Below, piece by piece: positions 35,428 to 44,216 of a DNA stretch of 64,000 nucleotides. The stretch's first letter is position 1. Every line of letters starts with the position of its first letter. Both the position numbers and the translations under genes were made by a program. The notes beneath the pieces were generated by a model, which was not told the origin of the DNA, searched no databases, and saw nothing but the letters and a program-made list of their open reading frames with translations. Origin of the DNA: Streptomyces sp. RerS4 (lineage in GTDB: Bacteria > Actinomycetota > Actinomycetes > Streptomycetales > Streptomycetaceae); NCBI RefSeq assembly GCF_023515955.1, contig NZ_CP097322.1, forward strand, positions 1,800,001 to 1,864,000, given 5' to 3'.

Positions 35428-36716
35428 GAGGAGACCCCCAGGACCGGGAAGTCGTTCTCGGTCAGCCAGTGCCGGCCCACCTCGCGCGAGCGCGCCCAGG
35501 AGGCCTCCACCGCCGCCTGGTCCGGGGACTGGCCCAGCTCGGCCGGGGTGGGGCCGATGCCGCGGGCGATCGGGGCGAGCTTGTCCGTGTCGAAGCCGAA
35601 GACCTCGGCCGCCGCCAGGCCCAGCATGCGGCGGGTCTCCGCGACCGGGATGTCGTGGAAGGTCTTGCGCAGCCAGTTCCGGGTGTCGGGCCAAGTGCCC
35701 TCGGGGTGCGGGAAGTCCGAGCCCCACAGGATGTTGTCGACGCCGATCTCGTAGCGCTGGGCGAGTTCGCGGCGTTTCGTGTTCGTCGCGCAGACGAAGA
35801 CCTGGCGGTCGAGGTACTCGCTCGGCGGGCGCTTCAGCTCCGCGAACGGCGAGAGCTTCTTGCCGCCGTGGGCGCCGAGGTAGAGCCGGTCCATGAACCA
35901 CAGCTGGTTCGGCAGCCACCAGCAGCCCGACTCGGCCACGCCGAACCTCAGGCCCGGGTGGCGCTCGAAGACCCCGGACCACAGCAGGAACCACAGCGGG
36001 CGGGCCGGCCACCAGGTGACCTCGGAGACGTAGATGCCGAGGTGGTCGCCGTACTCGTGGCGGGGCGCGGCCCCGGAGTGGGTGACGATCGGCATCGCCG
36101 TCTCGGCGGCGGCCGCCCACACCGGGTCGTAGCGGCGGTCGTGGTAGGGCGCCTTGTCCACCCACATGGAGGGGATCATCAGCGCGCCGAGTCCGGACTC
36201 CTTGGCGCGGTGGATCTCGGCGACGACCTTGTCCGGTTCCCCGGTGATGGGGAGGAGCGCGACCCCGCAGTGCCGCTCGGGATTCCGTGAGACGAACTCG
36301 GCGAGCCAGCGGTTGTGCGCCTGCGCGCCCGCCATGCCCAACTCGGGGTCCTGGTCGCCGGACAGGCCCAGGCCCACGCCGAAGGGGGCGGCGGTCTGGC
36401 TGTCGACGGCGTCCGCGTCGGGGAAGACGACCTCGGCGGCCACGCCGTCGCCGTCGAGTTCCTTGAGCCGCTGTACGGCGTCCCAACCGCCCTTGAGGCC
36501 CTCCTCGTGGTCGTGGAACCACTTCTCGGCGAAGGCCTCGTTGCGTACGCCGAGCCGGGTGGCCTCCTCGCGGCGCGCGTCGCGCTGACCGAGGAACTCG
36601 TCGAACTCGCGGTGGAAACGGGGGTCGAGGTAGGGGCGGTACTGCTCGGTGGGCAGGCCCGCGTGGCAGTCGGAGGAGATGATCAGGTACGGGTCTTCGT
36701 ACGGTGTGTCGCTCAC
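35424..36716 (-). CDS. Amidohydrolase_2-family protein (second of a pair)
   Basis: This 430-residue paralogue of the next gene has the same architecture: YLIISSDCHAGLPTEQYRPY at the start, LKELDGDGVAAEVVFPDADA, a metal histidine in MPIVTHSGAAPRHEY, and ILWGSDFPHPEGTWPDTRNW near the end. Such pairs may form a heteromer or act on successive intermediates. The GTG start has GAGGAG seven bases upstream. Translation of the downstream gene is coupled by ATGA; the SDR gene ends 11 bases upstream. Confidence 0.87.
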   Translation of the reverse strand: MSDTPYEDPYLIISSDCHAGLPTEQYRPYLDPRFHREFDEFLGQRDARREEATRLGVRNEAFAEKWFHDHEEGLKGGWDAVQRLKELDGDGVAAEVVFPDADAVDSQTAAPFGVGLGLSGDQDPELGMAGAQAHNRWLAEFVSRNPERHCGVALLPITGEPDKVVAEIHRAKESGLGALMIPSMWVDKAPYHDRRYDPVWAAAAETAMPIVTHSGAAPRHEYGDHLGIYVSEVTWWPARPLWFLLWSGVFERHPGLRFGVAESGCWWLPNQLWFMDRLYLGAHGGKKLSPFAELKRPPSEYLDRQVFVCATNTKRRELAQRYEIGVDNILWGSDFPHPEGTWPDTRNWLRKTFHDIPVAETRRMLGLAAAEVFGFDTDKLAPIARGIGPTPAELGQSPDQAAVEASWARSREVGRHWLTENDFPVLGVSS

Positions 36717-36727
36717 GGCACGACTCC

Positions 36728-37612
36728 TCAGTCGAGGATGAAGCTCTCCAGGTAGGCGGGGTTGGCGCGGTCGAGCATCGACTGCGAACGGGCGCGGATC
36801 TGCCGGTCGCTGTGCTCGCTCGCCGGGAGCATCCAGAAGCGGTCGGCGCGGATGCCGTCGACGACGTGCTCGGCGACCTCCTCGACCGGGGTGAACTCCA
36901 CCGCGTGGCCGGCCCGCTTCATCGCGGCCTCGTACTGGTCGAGGCTGCGGTACGGGGACGTGCGCGGGCGCCGCTTCGCGTACCGCTCGGGGCGGTTGCG
37001 GTGGGACTCCCACAGGCCGGTGCGCAGCATGTGCGGGCCGGGGAAGAGGACGGAGGCGCCGACGGACGCGCCCTCCGCCTTGAGATGGGCGTAGAGGGAT
37101 TCGGTCATGGTGACGACGGCCGCCTTGGTGACGGCGTAGACGGAGGCGGTGGGCAGCGGGGCGATGCCGCCGTCGCCGGAGGAGGTGTTGACGACGTGGC
37201 CGGGGGCGCCGCCCTCGATCATGCGCGGGACGAAGGCCTGGATGCCGTGGAAGACGCCCCACACGTTGACGGAGAACGCCCACTTCCAGTCGTTCGGCTC
37301 GTGCTGCCACATGCGGCCCTCGGCGCCGGAGCCGACGCCCGCGTTGTTGCACAGGACGTGTACGGCGCCGAAGCTCTCGTAGGCGGCGTCGGCCAGCGCG
37401 AGCACGCTGTCGCGGTCGCTGACGTCGACGACCCTGGCGAGGACCTCGGCGCCGTCCGCGACCAGTTCCTCGGAGGCCTTGCGCAGGGCGGCCTCCTCCA
37501 CATCGGCGAGGACCACCCTGAGGCCCTCGGCGGCGAAGCGGCGGGCCATGGCGAGGCCGATGCCGCTCGCGGCGCCGGTGACGACGGCGACCTGTCCGGG
37601 TTCGAGTCGCAT
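36728..37612 (-). CDS. SDR-family oxidoreductase in the amidohydrolase operon
   Basis: This 294-residue classical short-chain dehydrogenase has TGAASGIGLAMARRFAAEG (cofactor), NNAGVGSGAEG, a catalytic serine in VVNTSSGDGG, and YAVTKAAVVTMTESLYAHLK with the Tyr-Lys pair. The long C-terminal part (RNRPERYAKRRPRTS to the end) is typical of a catabolic SDR subgroup. Its start lies one base from the stop of the decarboxylase-like gene. It would oxidise or reduce a hydroxyl/keto group in the pathway. Confidence 0.88.
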   Translation of the reverse strand: MRLEPGQVAVVTGAASGIGLAMARRFAAEGLRVVLADVEEAALRKASEELVADGAEVLARVVDVSDRDSVLALADAAYESFGAVHVLCNNAGVGSGAEGRMWQHEPNDWKWAFSVNVWGVFHGIQAFVPRMIEGGAPGHVVNTSSGDGGIAPLPTASVYAVTKAAVVTMTESLYAHLKAEGASVGASVLFPGPHMLRTGLWESHRNRPERYAKRRPRTSPYRSLDQYEAAMKRAGHAVEFTPVEEVAEHVVDGIRADRFWMLPASEHSDRQIRARSQSMLDRANPAYLESFILD

Positions 37613-37613
37613 C

Positions 37614-38411
37614 TCAGACGCTGCCTTCCGGAGGGCCGTCGAGGATCTGCGTCGGGTCGTCGTAGCGCTGGTGGATGTACGGGAGCAGGGCCCTGGCGCT
37701 GACGCGTTCGACGACCCTGCCCTTCTGGTCGGTGGTCTTCTCGCCGATGGTGATCTCCACGACGCGGCGGACGGGGAGGTCGGCGACGGGGTCGTACATC
37801 GACTCGCGCAGGACGATGTCACCGGTGATGTGCTCCAACCTGCGGACCTTCTCGTTGCGGGTGCAGTGCACGAGGACCGGGTCCGCGTCGAAGCCGGAGC
37901 CGTCCACGGCGGGCAGGAACTTGAAGTAGAAGTCGGTCTTGCGGGTGGGCTCGGGCAGGGGCAGGGCGCGGTCGACGGCCCCGCGCACCTCCACGAAGGC
38001 GATCCCGTGCCGGGCGAGGGCGGCCCGTACGACGAGTCCCTCGCGCTCCACGGTGACCTCGCCGAGCTTCTTCGGCTCGCCGAACACCTCGCGGCCGCCG
38101 GTCAGGGCGCGCTCGTGGGTCATCGGCATGACGAGGGGGTACCAGCCCTCGACTCCGCCGTGCCGGGCGGCGACGGCCACGGAGCCGGCGCCGAGGGGGT
38201 AGCCGGGCAGGTCGACCTTGCTGATGTTGGCCCGTACGAGGGGCCGTTCGGCGGGCTTGAGCGGCGGGGGCAGCACCGCCGCCACGACGTCCGGGTCGCT
38301 CTCCCAGACGGCCACCACGCCGGTGGACCAGATGTCGGGGAGGTTCGCACTCTTCTCGCGCGACGCCGCGATCTCGGCCTCGGTCCGCGCTCCGTACCGT
38401 ACGCGTGCCAT
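37614..38411 (-). CDS. Acetoacetate decarboxylase-family protein
   Basis: This 265-residue protein of the ADC fold has the lysine pair of the active site in GGREVFGEPKKLGEVTVER, where acetoacetate decarboxylase forms its Schiff base. RANISKVDLPGYPLGAGSVA and ADPVLVHCTRNEKVRRLEH are other family blocks. It is the first gene of the operon and probably acts on a beta-keto or aldol-type intermediate. The ATG of MARVRYGAR is favoured because AGGTGG lies eight bases upstream; a GTG four codons earlier is possible. It is divergent from a TetR gene across an operator-like palindrome. Confidence 0.85.
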   Translation of the reverse strand: MARVRYGARTEAEIAASREKSANLPDIWSTGVVAVWESDPDVVAAVLPPPLKPAERPLVRANISKVDLPGYPLGAGSVAVAARHGGVEGWYPLVMPMTHERALTGGREVFGEPKKLGEVTVEREGLVVRAALARHGIAFVEVRGAVDRALPLPEPTRKTDFYFKFLPAVDGSGFDADPVLVHCTRNEKVRRLEHITGDIVLRESMYDPVADLPVRRVVEITIGEKTTDQKGRVVERVSARALLPYIHQRYDDPTQILDGPPEGSV

Positions 38412-38438
38412 CTCTCGCACCACCTCTCGGTTCGGTTC

Positions 38439-38453
38439 TGTAACACAGTTACA
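38439..38453. promoter_or_regulatory. Operator-like palindrome between the decarboxylase-like and TetR genes
   Basis: TGTAACACAGTTACA is a perfect inverted repeat of six-base arms around ACA. It lies 28 bases upstream of the operon's first start codon and 81 before the TetR start. The AAC...GTT core is of the type bound by actinobacterial TetR repressors of catabolic genes. Confidence 0.65.
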
Positions 38454-38533
38454 CCGCCACGGATGAAGGGTAAAGACCCCTGCACGGGCCAGAATTGACG
38501 GTCCGACAGATCCAACAGATTGGCGGGACGGCC

Positions 38534-39160
38534 ATGGCCAGAACCACGCTCTCCCGTGACGAGGTACTGGCGGCGGCCGCGGCCCTGGTCAGGCAGCACG
38601 GCCCGGCGGCCCTGACCATGCGGGGGCTCGCCGCCGCGCTGGGCACGGCGGTGACCTCCATCTACTGGCACGTCGGCAACCGCGAATCGCTGCTCGACGC
38701 GCTCGTGGAGCGCACCGTGCAGGAGATGGGCGCGGTCCGCCCCGAGGGCCGCACGCCGGCGGAGCGGATCCTGTCGGTGGCCCGGACCCTGCGCCGCGAA
38801 CTGCGCGCGCGCCCGCACCTGATCGCGATGGTCCACGAACGCGGCCTCACCGAGCGCATGTTCCTGCCCGCGCAGCAGGCGCTCGTCCACGAGGTGCACG
38901 CCGCCGGACTGCGCGGCGCGCGGGCCGCCGACGCGGTGCGGGCCATCCAGTTCCAGATCGTCGGCTTCCTGCTGGTCGAGCGCAACCGCGAGCGCTCCCC
39001 CGCCCAGTCCCCGGCCGAGGGCGACCTGTGGGACCCGGCCGCCGCCCCCGACGATCCGGCGCTCGCCCGCGCCCTGGCCCGCCCGGCCGAACCCGAACGG
39101 CTGTTCCTGCTGTCGGTGCGGGCCCTGACGGAGGCCCTGCTCCACCGGCCCGGAGGATAA
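38534..39160 (+). CDS. TetR-family transcriptional regulator
   Basis: This 208-residue regulator has the N-terminal helix-turn-helix TTLSRDEVLAAAAALVRQHG, LTMRGLAAALGTAVTSIYWH, VGNRESLLDALVERT. A helical ligand domain (about 75-208) follows. The ATG at MARTTLSR is the most plausible start; a TTG 13 codons earlier has no support. It is divergent from the amidohydrolase operon and probably represses it through the TGTAACACAGTTACA site. Confidence 0.9.
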   Translation: MARTTLSRDEVLAAAAALVRQHGPAALTMRGLAAALGTAVTSIYWHVGNRESLLDALVERTVQEMGAVRPEGRTPAERILSVARTLRRELRARPHLIAMVHERGLTERMFLPAQQALVHEVHAAGLRGARAADAVRAIQFQIVGFLLVERNRERSPAQSPAEGDLWDPAAAPDDPALARALARPAEPERLFLLSVRALTEALLHRPGG

Positions 39161-39302
39161 TCGGATTGCCCCGGCGGGGGTCCCGTGATGGGATCAGCCG
39201 CGCGGGGGCGGCTCCGCGGCGTGCATCCTTCTCCTTCCACTGACGAATCCGCGCGCCCACTCTCCGCCCCCGCTTTTTCGTTCCCGGAGGGGGAGTACAC
39301 CC

Positions 39303-41936
39303 GTGTCTGCCATCGAGTCCGTTCTGCTGCGCCGGCTGCGGACCGTCTACGTCGACCTACCCGAGGCCGCCGCGTCGCCCGGCCGCGAAGGCGTGCGCCC
39401 CCTGGAGGGCGAGCTCCTGGAGCGCGGTCACGCGCTGGACCCGCAGCTCCACGCGGCCCTCTCGGAACTCGCGCCGACCGACCTCGCCGAGGAGCGGCTG
39501 CGGCTGCTCGCGCTGGTGGACGAGCTGATGGGCTCCGACCGGGTGCACCGGCCGCTCTTTCGGCGCTTCCCCTTCTCCATCCCGCACGACACCGAGCGCT
39601 GGTACGTCAGCCGCGTCTTCGCCCTGCTGCTCCAGGAACCCGCACAGCCGTGCGTGCTGTGCGGCGAGACCGGCACGGTCCATCCCGTCGCCCCCTGCGC
39701 CCACCTCGTCTGCCGCACCTGCTGGGACGGCGCCGACTACACCGGCTGTCCCGTCTGCCACCGGCGCGTCGACCCCGCCGATCCCTTCCTGCGGCCGGAC
39801 CGCGCCGGCGCCGCCGACCGCAAGGCCAAGGGCCTGCCGGCGGGCCCGCTGCGGCTGCTGCGGCTCGGCACGGACCTGCCGGCCGACTGCGCCCGGGTGG
39901 TCGCCTCGCTGCTCGCCCGGCGGACCCCGCTCTCCGCCGAGGACCGCGACGACCTGGACCTCCTGCTCCCCGCCGCCCCGGCGGACCTCGGCTGGCTCCC
40001 CGCCGAGATCCCGGTCCGCGAGACCAAGGCCCAGGTCCTCGGCACGCTGCTGGGCGACTGGCGGACCGCGGACGCGGCGCGGCCGCTGCTGGCCGGGCGC
40101 CTCACCACGGCGACCGACGTGCTGCGTCTGCTCGCCGTCCTGTCCGGCGGGGACGCTGGCCTGCTGCCGCCGCTGCCCCGGTTCGCGAACCCCGGGCGAC
40201 CGCTGCGCCGGGAACTCCTCTCGATCCTCGACGCGTTGAACCCCCAGTACCTGGTCGAGGACCTGCTGCGGCATCCCGTCGCCTGGAAGCGGGCCGCCGA
40301 ACTGCTGCACCCCTTCGAGCGGCACGCCCGGCACCCGCGGGCCGCGCTGGCCTTCGCCGTGCTGCGGGGCACCACCGTGTCCGCCGCCACCCCGCTCGGC
40401 GCGGCGCTGCTGGAGAGCGCCGCCGCACACCCGGACGCCGTCCGCCTCGACGGGGACCGGATCCGGCCCGCCACCTGGGCGGGCCGGCTGGAACAGGCCC
40501 TCGCCGAGGGTGACGCGCAAGCCGCCGCCGCGCTCGCAGGGCAGCGCCCGGGGGAACTCGTACGCCGCCTCGACCACCTGCTGCGCCTGCACCCGGGCGA
40601 GGAGCTCCTGCCCGAGTTGGAGAAGGCACTCGCGCGCGGCCTGCCCTCCGTCGGCGCGGGCCCACTGCTGTCCGCACTCGGCGCGCTGCGGATCCGCGCC
40701 CAGGACCGCAGGGGCGGCCGGCGGGTGTTCTTCCCGCGCGGCCTGGTGGCGCGCGCCCAGGTGGCGTCGGAGAAACGGCCCCCGCTGCCCGCACCGCTGA
40801 TCGCGGCGGTGGTGGCCCGGCTGGAGGCAGAGGTGCTGCGGCGGTTCGATGCCGCCGGGGACGAGCCGTACGAGCTGTCCGTCCTCGACTCCGGGCTGGC
40901 CGACCTCACCGTGCCCTTCGGCGAGCGCTCCGCCGCCAGGGCGCTGGTGGCCGTCCCCCGCGGCAGTACGCAGACCCTGCCCGAGGGAGAGGTACTGCGG
41001 CTGTTCCTCCACTGGACGCAGCCCGCGCGCACCATCACCGACCTCGACCTGTCCGTCGCCTTCCTCGACGCGGAGTGGAAGTTCACCGGCGTGTGCGACT
41101 ACACCACCCTCCGGCACGGGCCGCCCGGGGCGGCCACCCACTCGGGCGACCTCACCTCGGCTCCCGCGCCGGGCGGCGCCACCGAGTACGTGGACCTGGA
41201 CCTGGCCGCCCTCGCGAGGAACGGGGACGCCTTCGCCGTCCCGCTGGTGTTCAGCTACAACAACGTGCCCTTCGACGAGCTGACGGACGCCTTCGCGGGG
41301 TTCATGGCCCTGTCGGCGGACGGCCCGCGCGACTCCTCGTACGACCCGCGAACGGTCCGCCAACGCTTCGACCTGGCGGGCGAGTCCCGAGTCTGCATGC
41401 CGATGGTCGTGGACCTCTCGTCCCGGCGGGCCCTGTGGGCGGACGTCCACCTGCCGGCCTCGGGCGGCTTCCAGAGCGTGGCCTCGCACGGCGAGCCGCT
41501 GGCGTCCGCCGCCCGCGACGTGTGGGAGCACTTCGGCTCCGGCACCCGTACGAGCCTGTGGGACCTGGCGGTGTGGCGGGCCGCGGCCCGCTCCCGCGAG
41601 GTGGTTGTCGTACGCCGGGCCGTGGACGCCGCCCTGCCCGACGAGCTGTGGCACTACCGGGCCGCGCAGGACGAGCCGGTGACCGATTTCGCCTCCCGGA
41701 TCGCGGCGCTGAAGCCGCCGCGGGACCGGCAGCCGTACGAGGACGCCGACACCGCCGCCGCCGCACTGGCGGCGGACAAGCGGGTCTTCCTGGCGACCGT
41801 GTACGCGAGCGTGGCTCCCCCGGGGGCTTCGGGGACGGCCTACCGTCTCTTCCCGGGGCCGGCCGAAGTGGCCGGATCCTTCTCCTCCGTGAGCGCCCCG
41901 GACCTGGTGGCGGAGCTGGGGACGGGCCCGGTCTGA
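39303..41936 (+). CDS. RING-finger and TerD-like multidomain protein (MXAN_6230/SCO0854 family)
   Basis: This is a large 877-residue cytoplasmic protein. A complete C3HC4 RING-type zinc site is present: C117, C120, C132, H134, C137, C140, C149, C152 (CVLCGETG, CAHLVCRTC, CPVC). The middle (about 165-520) is helical, with repeats reminiscent of HEAT-like arrays. The C-terminal third contains a TerD-like domain (about 545-690) with DLDLSVAFLDAEWKFTGV, then HSGDLTSAPAPGGATEYVDL, matching the DLDLS...H.GD...E...VDL pattern of TerD. I recall this as the MXAN_6230/SCO0854 RING family; its function is unknown. The GTG follows a GGAGGGGGAG run. An exonuclease gene follows 49 bases downstream. Confidence 0.88.
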   Translation: MSAIESVLLRRLRTVYVDLPEAAASPGREGVRPLEGELLERGHALDPQLHAALSELAPTDLAEERLRLLALVDELMGSDRVHRPLFRRFPFSIPHDTERWYVSRVFALLLQEPAQPCVLCGETGTVHPVAPCAHLVCRTCWDGADYTGCPVCHRRVDPADPFLRPDRAGAADRKAKGLPAGPLRLLRLGTDLPADCARVVASLLARRTPLSAEDRDDLDLLLPAAPADLGWLPAEIPVRETKAQVLGTLLGDWRTADAARPLLAGRLTTATDVLRLLAVLSGGDAGLLPPLPRFANPGRPLRRELLSILDALNPQYLVEDLLRHPVAWKRAAELLHPFERHARHPRAALAFAVLRGTTVSAATPLGAALLESAAAHPDAVRLDGDRIRPATWAGRLEQALAEGDAQAAAALAGQRPGELVRRLDHLLRLHPGEELLPELEKALARGLPSVGAGPLLSALGALRIRAQDRRGGRRVFFPRGLVARAQVASEKRPPLPAPLIAAVVARLEAEVLRRFDAAGDEPYELSVLDSGLADLTVPFGERSAARALVAVPRGSTQTLPEGEVLRLFLHWTQPARTITDLDLSVAFLDAEWKFTGVCDYTTLRHGPPGAATHSGDLTSAPAPGGATEYVDLDLAALARNGDAFAVPLVFSYNNVPFDELTDAFAGFMALSADGPRDSSYDPRTVRQRFDLAGESRVCMPMVVDLSSRRALWADVHLPASGGFQSVASHGEPLASAARDVWEHFGSGTRTSLWDLAVWRAAARSREVVVVRRAVDAALPDELWHYRAAQDEPVTDFASRIAALKPPRDRQPYEDADTAAAALAADKRVFLATVYASVAPPGASGTAYRLFPGPAEVAGSFSSVSAPDLVAELGTGPV

Positions 41937-41985
41937 AAGGGCATCGGGCCGCGGGTGTCGGACGGTGCCGATATCCTCTGTGACC

Positions 41986-42957
41986 ATGCTCGACGACCGT
42001 ACGACCGCAGAGACGACGTGGCCGACCGCGTACCCCCAGGGGTACGCGGTCGTCGACGTGGAGACCACCGGGCTCGCGCGCGACGACCGGATAGTGTCCG
42101 CGGCCGTCTACCGGCTCGACGCGCGGGGCAATGTGGAGGACCACTGGTACACCCTGGTCAACCCGCGCCGGGACCCGGGACCGGTCTGGATCCACGGTCT
42201 GACGAGCGACATGCTGTCCGACGCCCCGCACTTCGAGGACATCGCCGAGGAGTTCGGCGGGCGGCTCGCGGACCGGGTGCTCGTCGCGCACAACGCCCTC
42301 TTCGACTGGCAGATGATCGCCCGGGAGTACGCGCGGGCCTCCGTGACCGCGCCGGTCCGCCAACGGCTGTGCACGATCGCCCTGTCGAAGGAACTGAACC
42401 TCCCGCTGCCCAACCACAAGCTGGCCTCCCTCGCCGCGCACTACGGCGTCGTCCAGCAGCGCGCCCACAACGCGCTCGACGACGCCCGGGTGCTGGCCGA
42501 GGCGTTCCGCCCGTCGCTGCACGCGGCCGCGCGGGACGGCGTACGGCTGCCGCTGCTGGAGTGCCGCCCGCTGACGGAGTGGACGGACACCCCGCTCACG
42601 CCCCGGATCGGGCACCAGGCCTCGTACGGCGGCGGCGCCACGTGGCGGGCCTCGCGCAAGCGGCCGGCGTGCCCGCACCCGAACCCGGGGCGCTTCGAGG
42701 ACGGCAAGCCCCTCAAGCAGGGCATGCGGGTCGCCTTCTCCGGCGACACCTCCGTCGACCGCGAGCTGTTGGAGGACCGGGCGGTGGAGGCCGGACTGCA
42801 CGTCGCGACGAGTGTGTCGCGGCTCACCAGCCTGCTCGTGACCAACGACCCCGATTCCTCGACCTCCAAGACGGTCAAGGCGAAGTCCTTCGGCACCCCC
42901 GTGGTCGACGAGGCCGCCTTCACGCACCTGCTGCGGGACGTGGCCCCGGCCGACTAG
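41986..42957 (+). CDS. DEDDh 3'-5' exonuclease with C-terminal BRCT domain
   Basis: This 323-residue nuclease resembles the DNA polymerase III epsilon subunit. The exonuclease domain (about 17-175) has motif I VVDVETTGLARDD, motif II VAHNALFDWQMI, and motif III HNALDDARVLAE, so all four acidic residues and the histidine are present. The C-terminal BRCT domain (about 238-320) has MRVAFSGDTSVDRELLEDRA and LVTNDPDSSTSKTVKAKSFG. It lies 49 bases after the RING/TerD-like gene in the same direction and may be cotranscribed. TerD-domain proteins have been linked computationally with DNA processing, which fits this neighbour. Confidence 0.9.
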   Translation: MLDDRTTAETTWPTAYPQGYAVVDVETTGLARDDRIVSAAVYRLDARGNVEDHWYTLVNPRRDPGPVWIHGLTSDMLSDAPHFEDIAEEFGGRLADRVLVAHNALFDWQMIAREYARASVTAPVRQRLCTIALSKELNLPLPNHKLASLAAHYGVVQQRAHNALDDARVLAEAFRPSLHAAARDGVRLPLLECRPLTEWTDTPLTPRIGHQASYGGGATWRASRKRPACPHPNPGRFEDGKPLKQGMRVAFSGDTSVDRELLEDRAVEAGLHVATSVSRLTSLLVTNDPDSSTSKTVKAKSFGTPVVDEAAFTHLLRDVAPAD

Positions 42958-43068
42958 GACGGGCGACCGGAGGCTGTTGGCCGGCGCGTTGCTCCGGCCG
43001 GGTGCAGGCGCGGCGACTCACCCCGGTGGATCTTGTTCCGGTCCGCCGCCCCGCCCAGCATGCGGCGC

Positions 43069-43302
43069 ATGGCACGTTGTGAGGTCTGCGGAAACGACTA
43101 CGGGATGTCCTTCGAGGTGCACGCGCAGGGCGCGGTGCACGTCTTCGACTGCTTCTCCTGCGCCATCCACCGCATGGCGCCGATCTGCGAGCACTGCCGG
43201 GTGCAGATCATCGGGCAGGGCGTCGAGGTGGAGGGGCAGTGGTTCTGCGGCGGGCACTGCGCCCGCGCGGAGGGGAAGGTGGGCATCGTCGACCACGTCT
43301 GA
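43069..43302 (+). CDS. Small metal-binding (zinc-ribbon-like) protein
   Basis: This 77-residue protein has eight cysteines or histidines in ligand-like spacing: MARCEVCGNDYG, DCFSCAIHRM, ICEHCRVQI, and FCGGHCARAEG. It probably binds one or two zinc ions. Related actinobacterial proteins start MARCEVCGNDY and have no assigned function. An ATG three codons upstream (MRRMARC) is an alternative start. No clear ribosome site precedes either. Confidence 0.75.
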   Translation: MARCEVCGNDYGMSFEVHAQGAVHVFDCFSCAIHRMAPICEHCRVQIIGQGVEVEGQWFCGGHCARAEGKVGIVDHV

Positions 43303-43417
43303 CCCCGAACCCCACCCTTACCCGAACCTCTCCCCGCCCCCTCCCCCGCTCTCTCCCCCGACCCCGGAAGGCCACCCGGCCGCCGGGGTCGCCGTCGCTG
43401 CGGGTACCGTCGTGGGC

Positions 43418-44206
43418 GTGTACCGATTCGTCCTGACCCGGCAGTGGGTGTGCCTCACCCTCGTCGCCCTCGTCCTCATCCCCGTGATGATCCAGCTGGG
43501 GTTCTGGCAGTTCCACCGCCACGAGCACCGGGTCGCCCAGAACGAGCTGATCGCGAAGAACCTGTCGGCGAAGCCGGTGCCGGTGACCGAGGTCACCTCC
43601 CCCGGCCACACCGTTCCGAGGAACGACTACTGGCGGGCCGTCACCGCGACCGGTACCTACGACTCCGCGCATGAGGTCGTCGTGCGCATGCGCACCTCCC
43701 ACGCCGACCGGGTCGGCTTCCACGTCCTGACCCCGCTGCTGCTGGCCGACGGCCGCGCGGTGCTGGTCAACCGGGGTTGGGTGCCCGGCGGCGACGACCC
43801 GCGCGCCTACCCGCCGGTGCCGGCCGCGCCGTCCGGCGAGGTCACGGTCACCGGGCGGCTGAAGGCCGACGAAACCAGCGGCGGCAGCGGCATCAAGGAC
43901 CGCAAGGGCCTGCCCGACCGCCAGGTGATGCTGATCAACAGCGAGCAGCAGGCCGCCGCCCTGGGCCGGCCCGTCCTCGGCGGCTACCTGGAACTGTCCG
44001 GCCCCGCCCCGGGGGACGGCACTCCCGAGCCGGTGGCCGAGCCCGACCACGACTCGATCGGCGCGCACATGGCGTACGCGATCCAGTGGTGGCTGTTCGC
44101 GTCCGCGGTGCCGGTGGGTTGGGTCATCCTGGTCCGCCGCGAGCGCCGCGACCGCGAGGAGGCCGCCGCCGCCGAGGCCGTGTCGCCGGAGCCCGCTTCG
44201 GCGTAG
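43418..44206 (+). CDS. SURF1-family cytochrome oxidase biogenesis protein
   Basis: This 262-residue membrane protein has one N-terminal and one C-terminal helix (LTLVALVLIPVMIQLGFWQ and YAIQWWLFASAVPVGWVILV). The SURF1 blocks are GFWQFHRHEHR, a GF.VLTPLLLADGRAVLVNRGW segment and HMAYAIQWWLFA. SURF1 proteins help haem insertion into aa3-type oxidase. A GTG start before YRFVLTRQW is used; another GTG lies two codons upstream. An SDR gene starts ten bases after the stop. Confidence 0.88.
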   Translation: MYRFVLTRQWVCLTLVALVLIPVMIQLGFWQFHRHEHRVAQNELIAKNLSAKPVPVTEVTSPGHTVPRNDYWRAVTATGTYDSAHEVVVRMRTSHADRVGFHVLTPLLLADGRAVLVNRGWVPGGDDPRAYPPVPAAPSGEVTVTGRLKADETSGGSGIKDRKGLPDRQVMLINSEQQAAALGRPVLGGYLELSGPAPGDGTPEPVAEPDHDSIGAHMAYAIQWWLFASAVPVGWVILVRRERRDREEAAAAEAVSPEPASA

Positions 44207-44216
44207 CGTGACCCGC

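Noticed and set aside
39303..42957. Phage-defence system built on the RING/TerD-like and exonuclease genes
   Set aside because: No known defence effector, toxin or sensor accompanies them and the surrounding region looks like core chromosome, so defence is not claimed.
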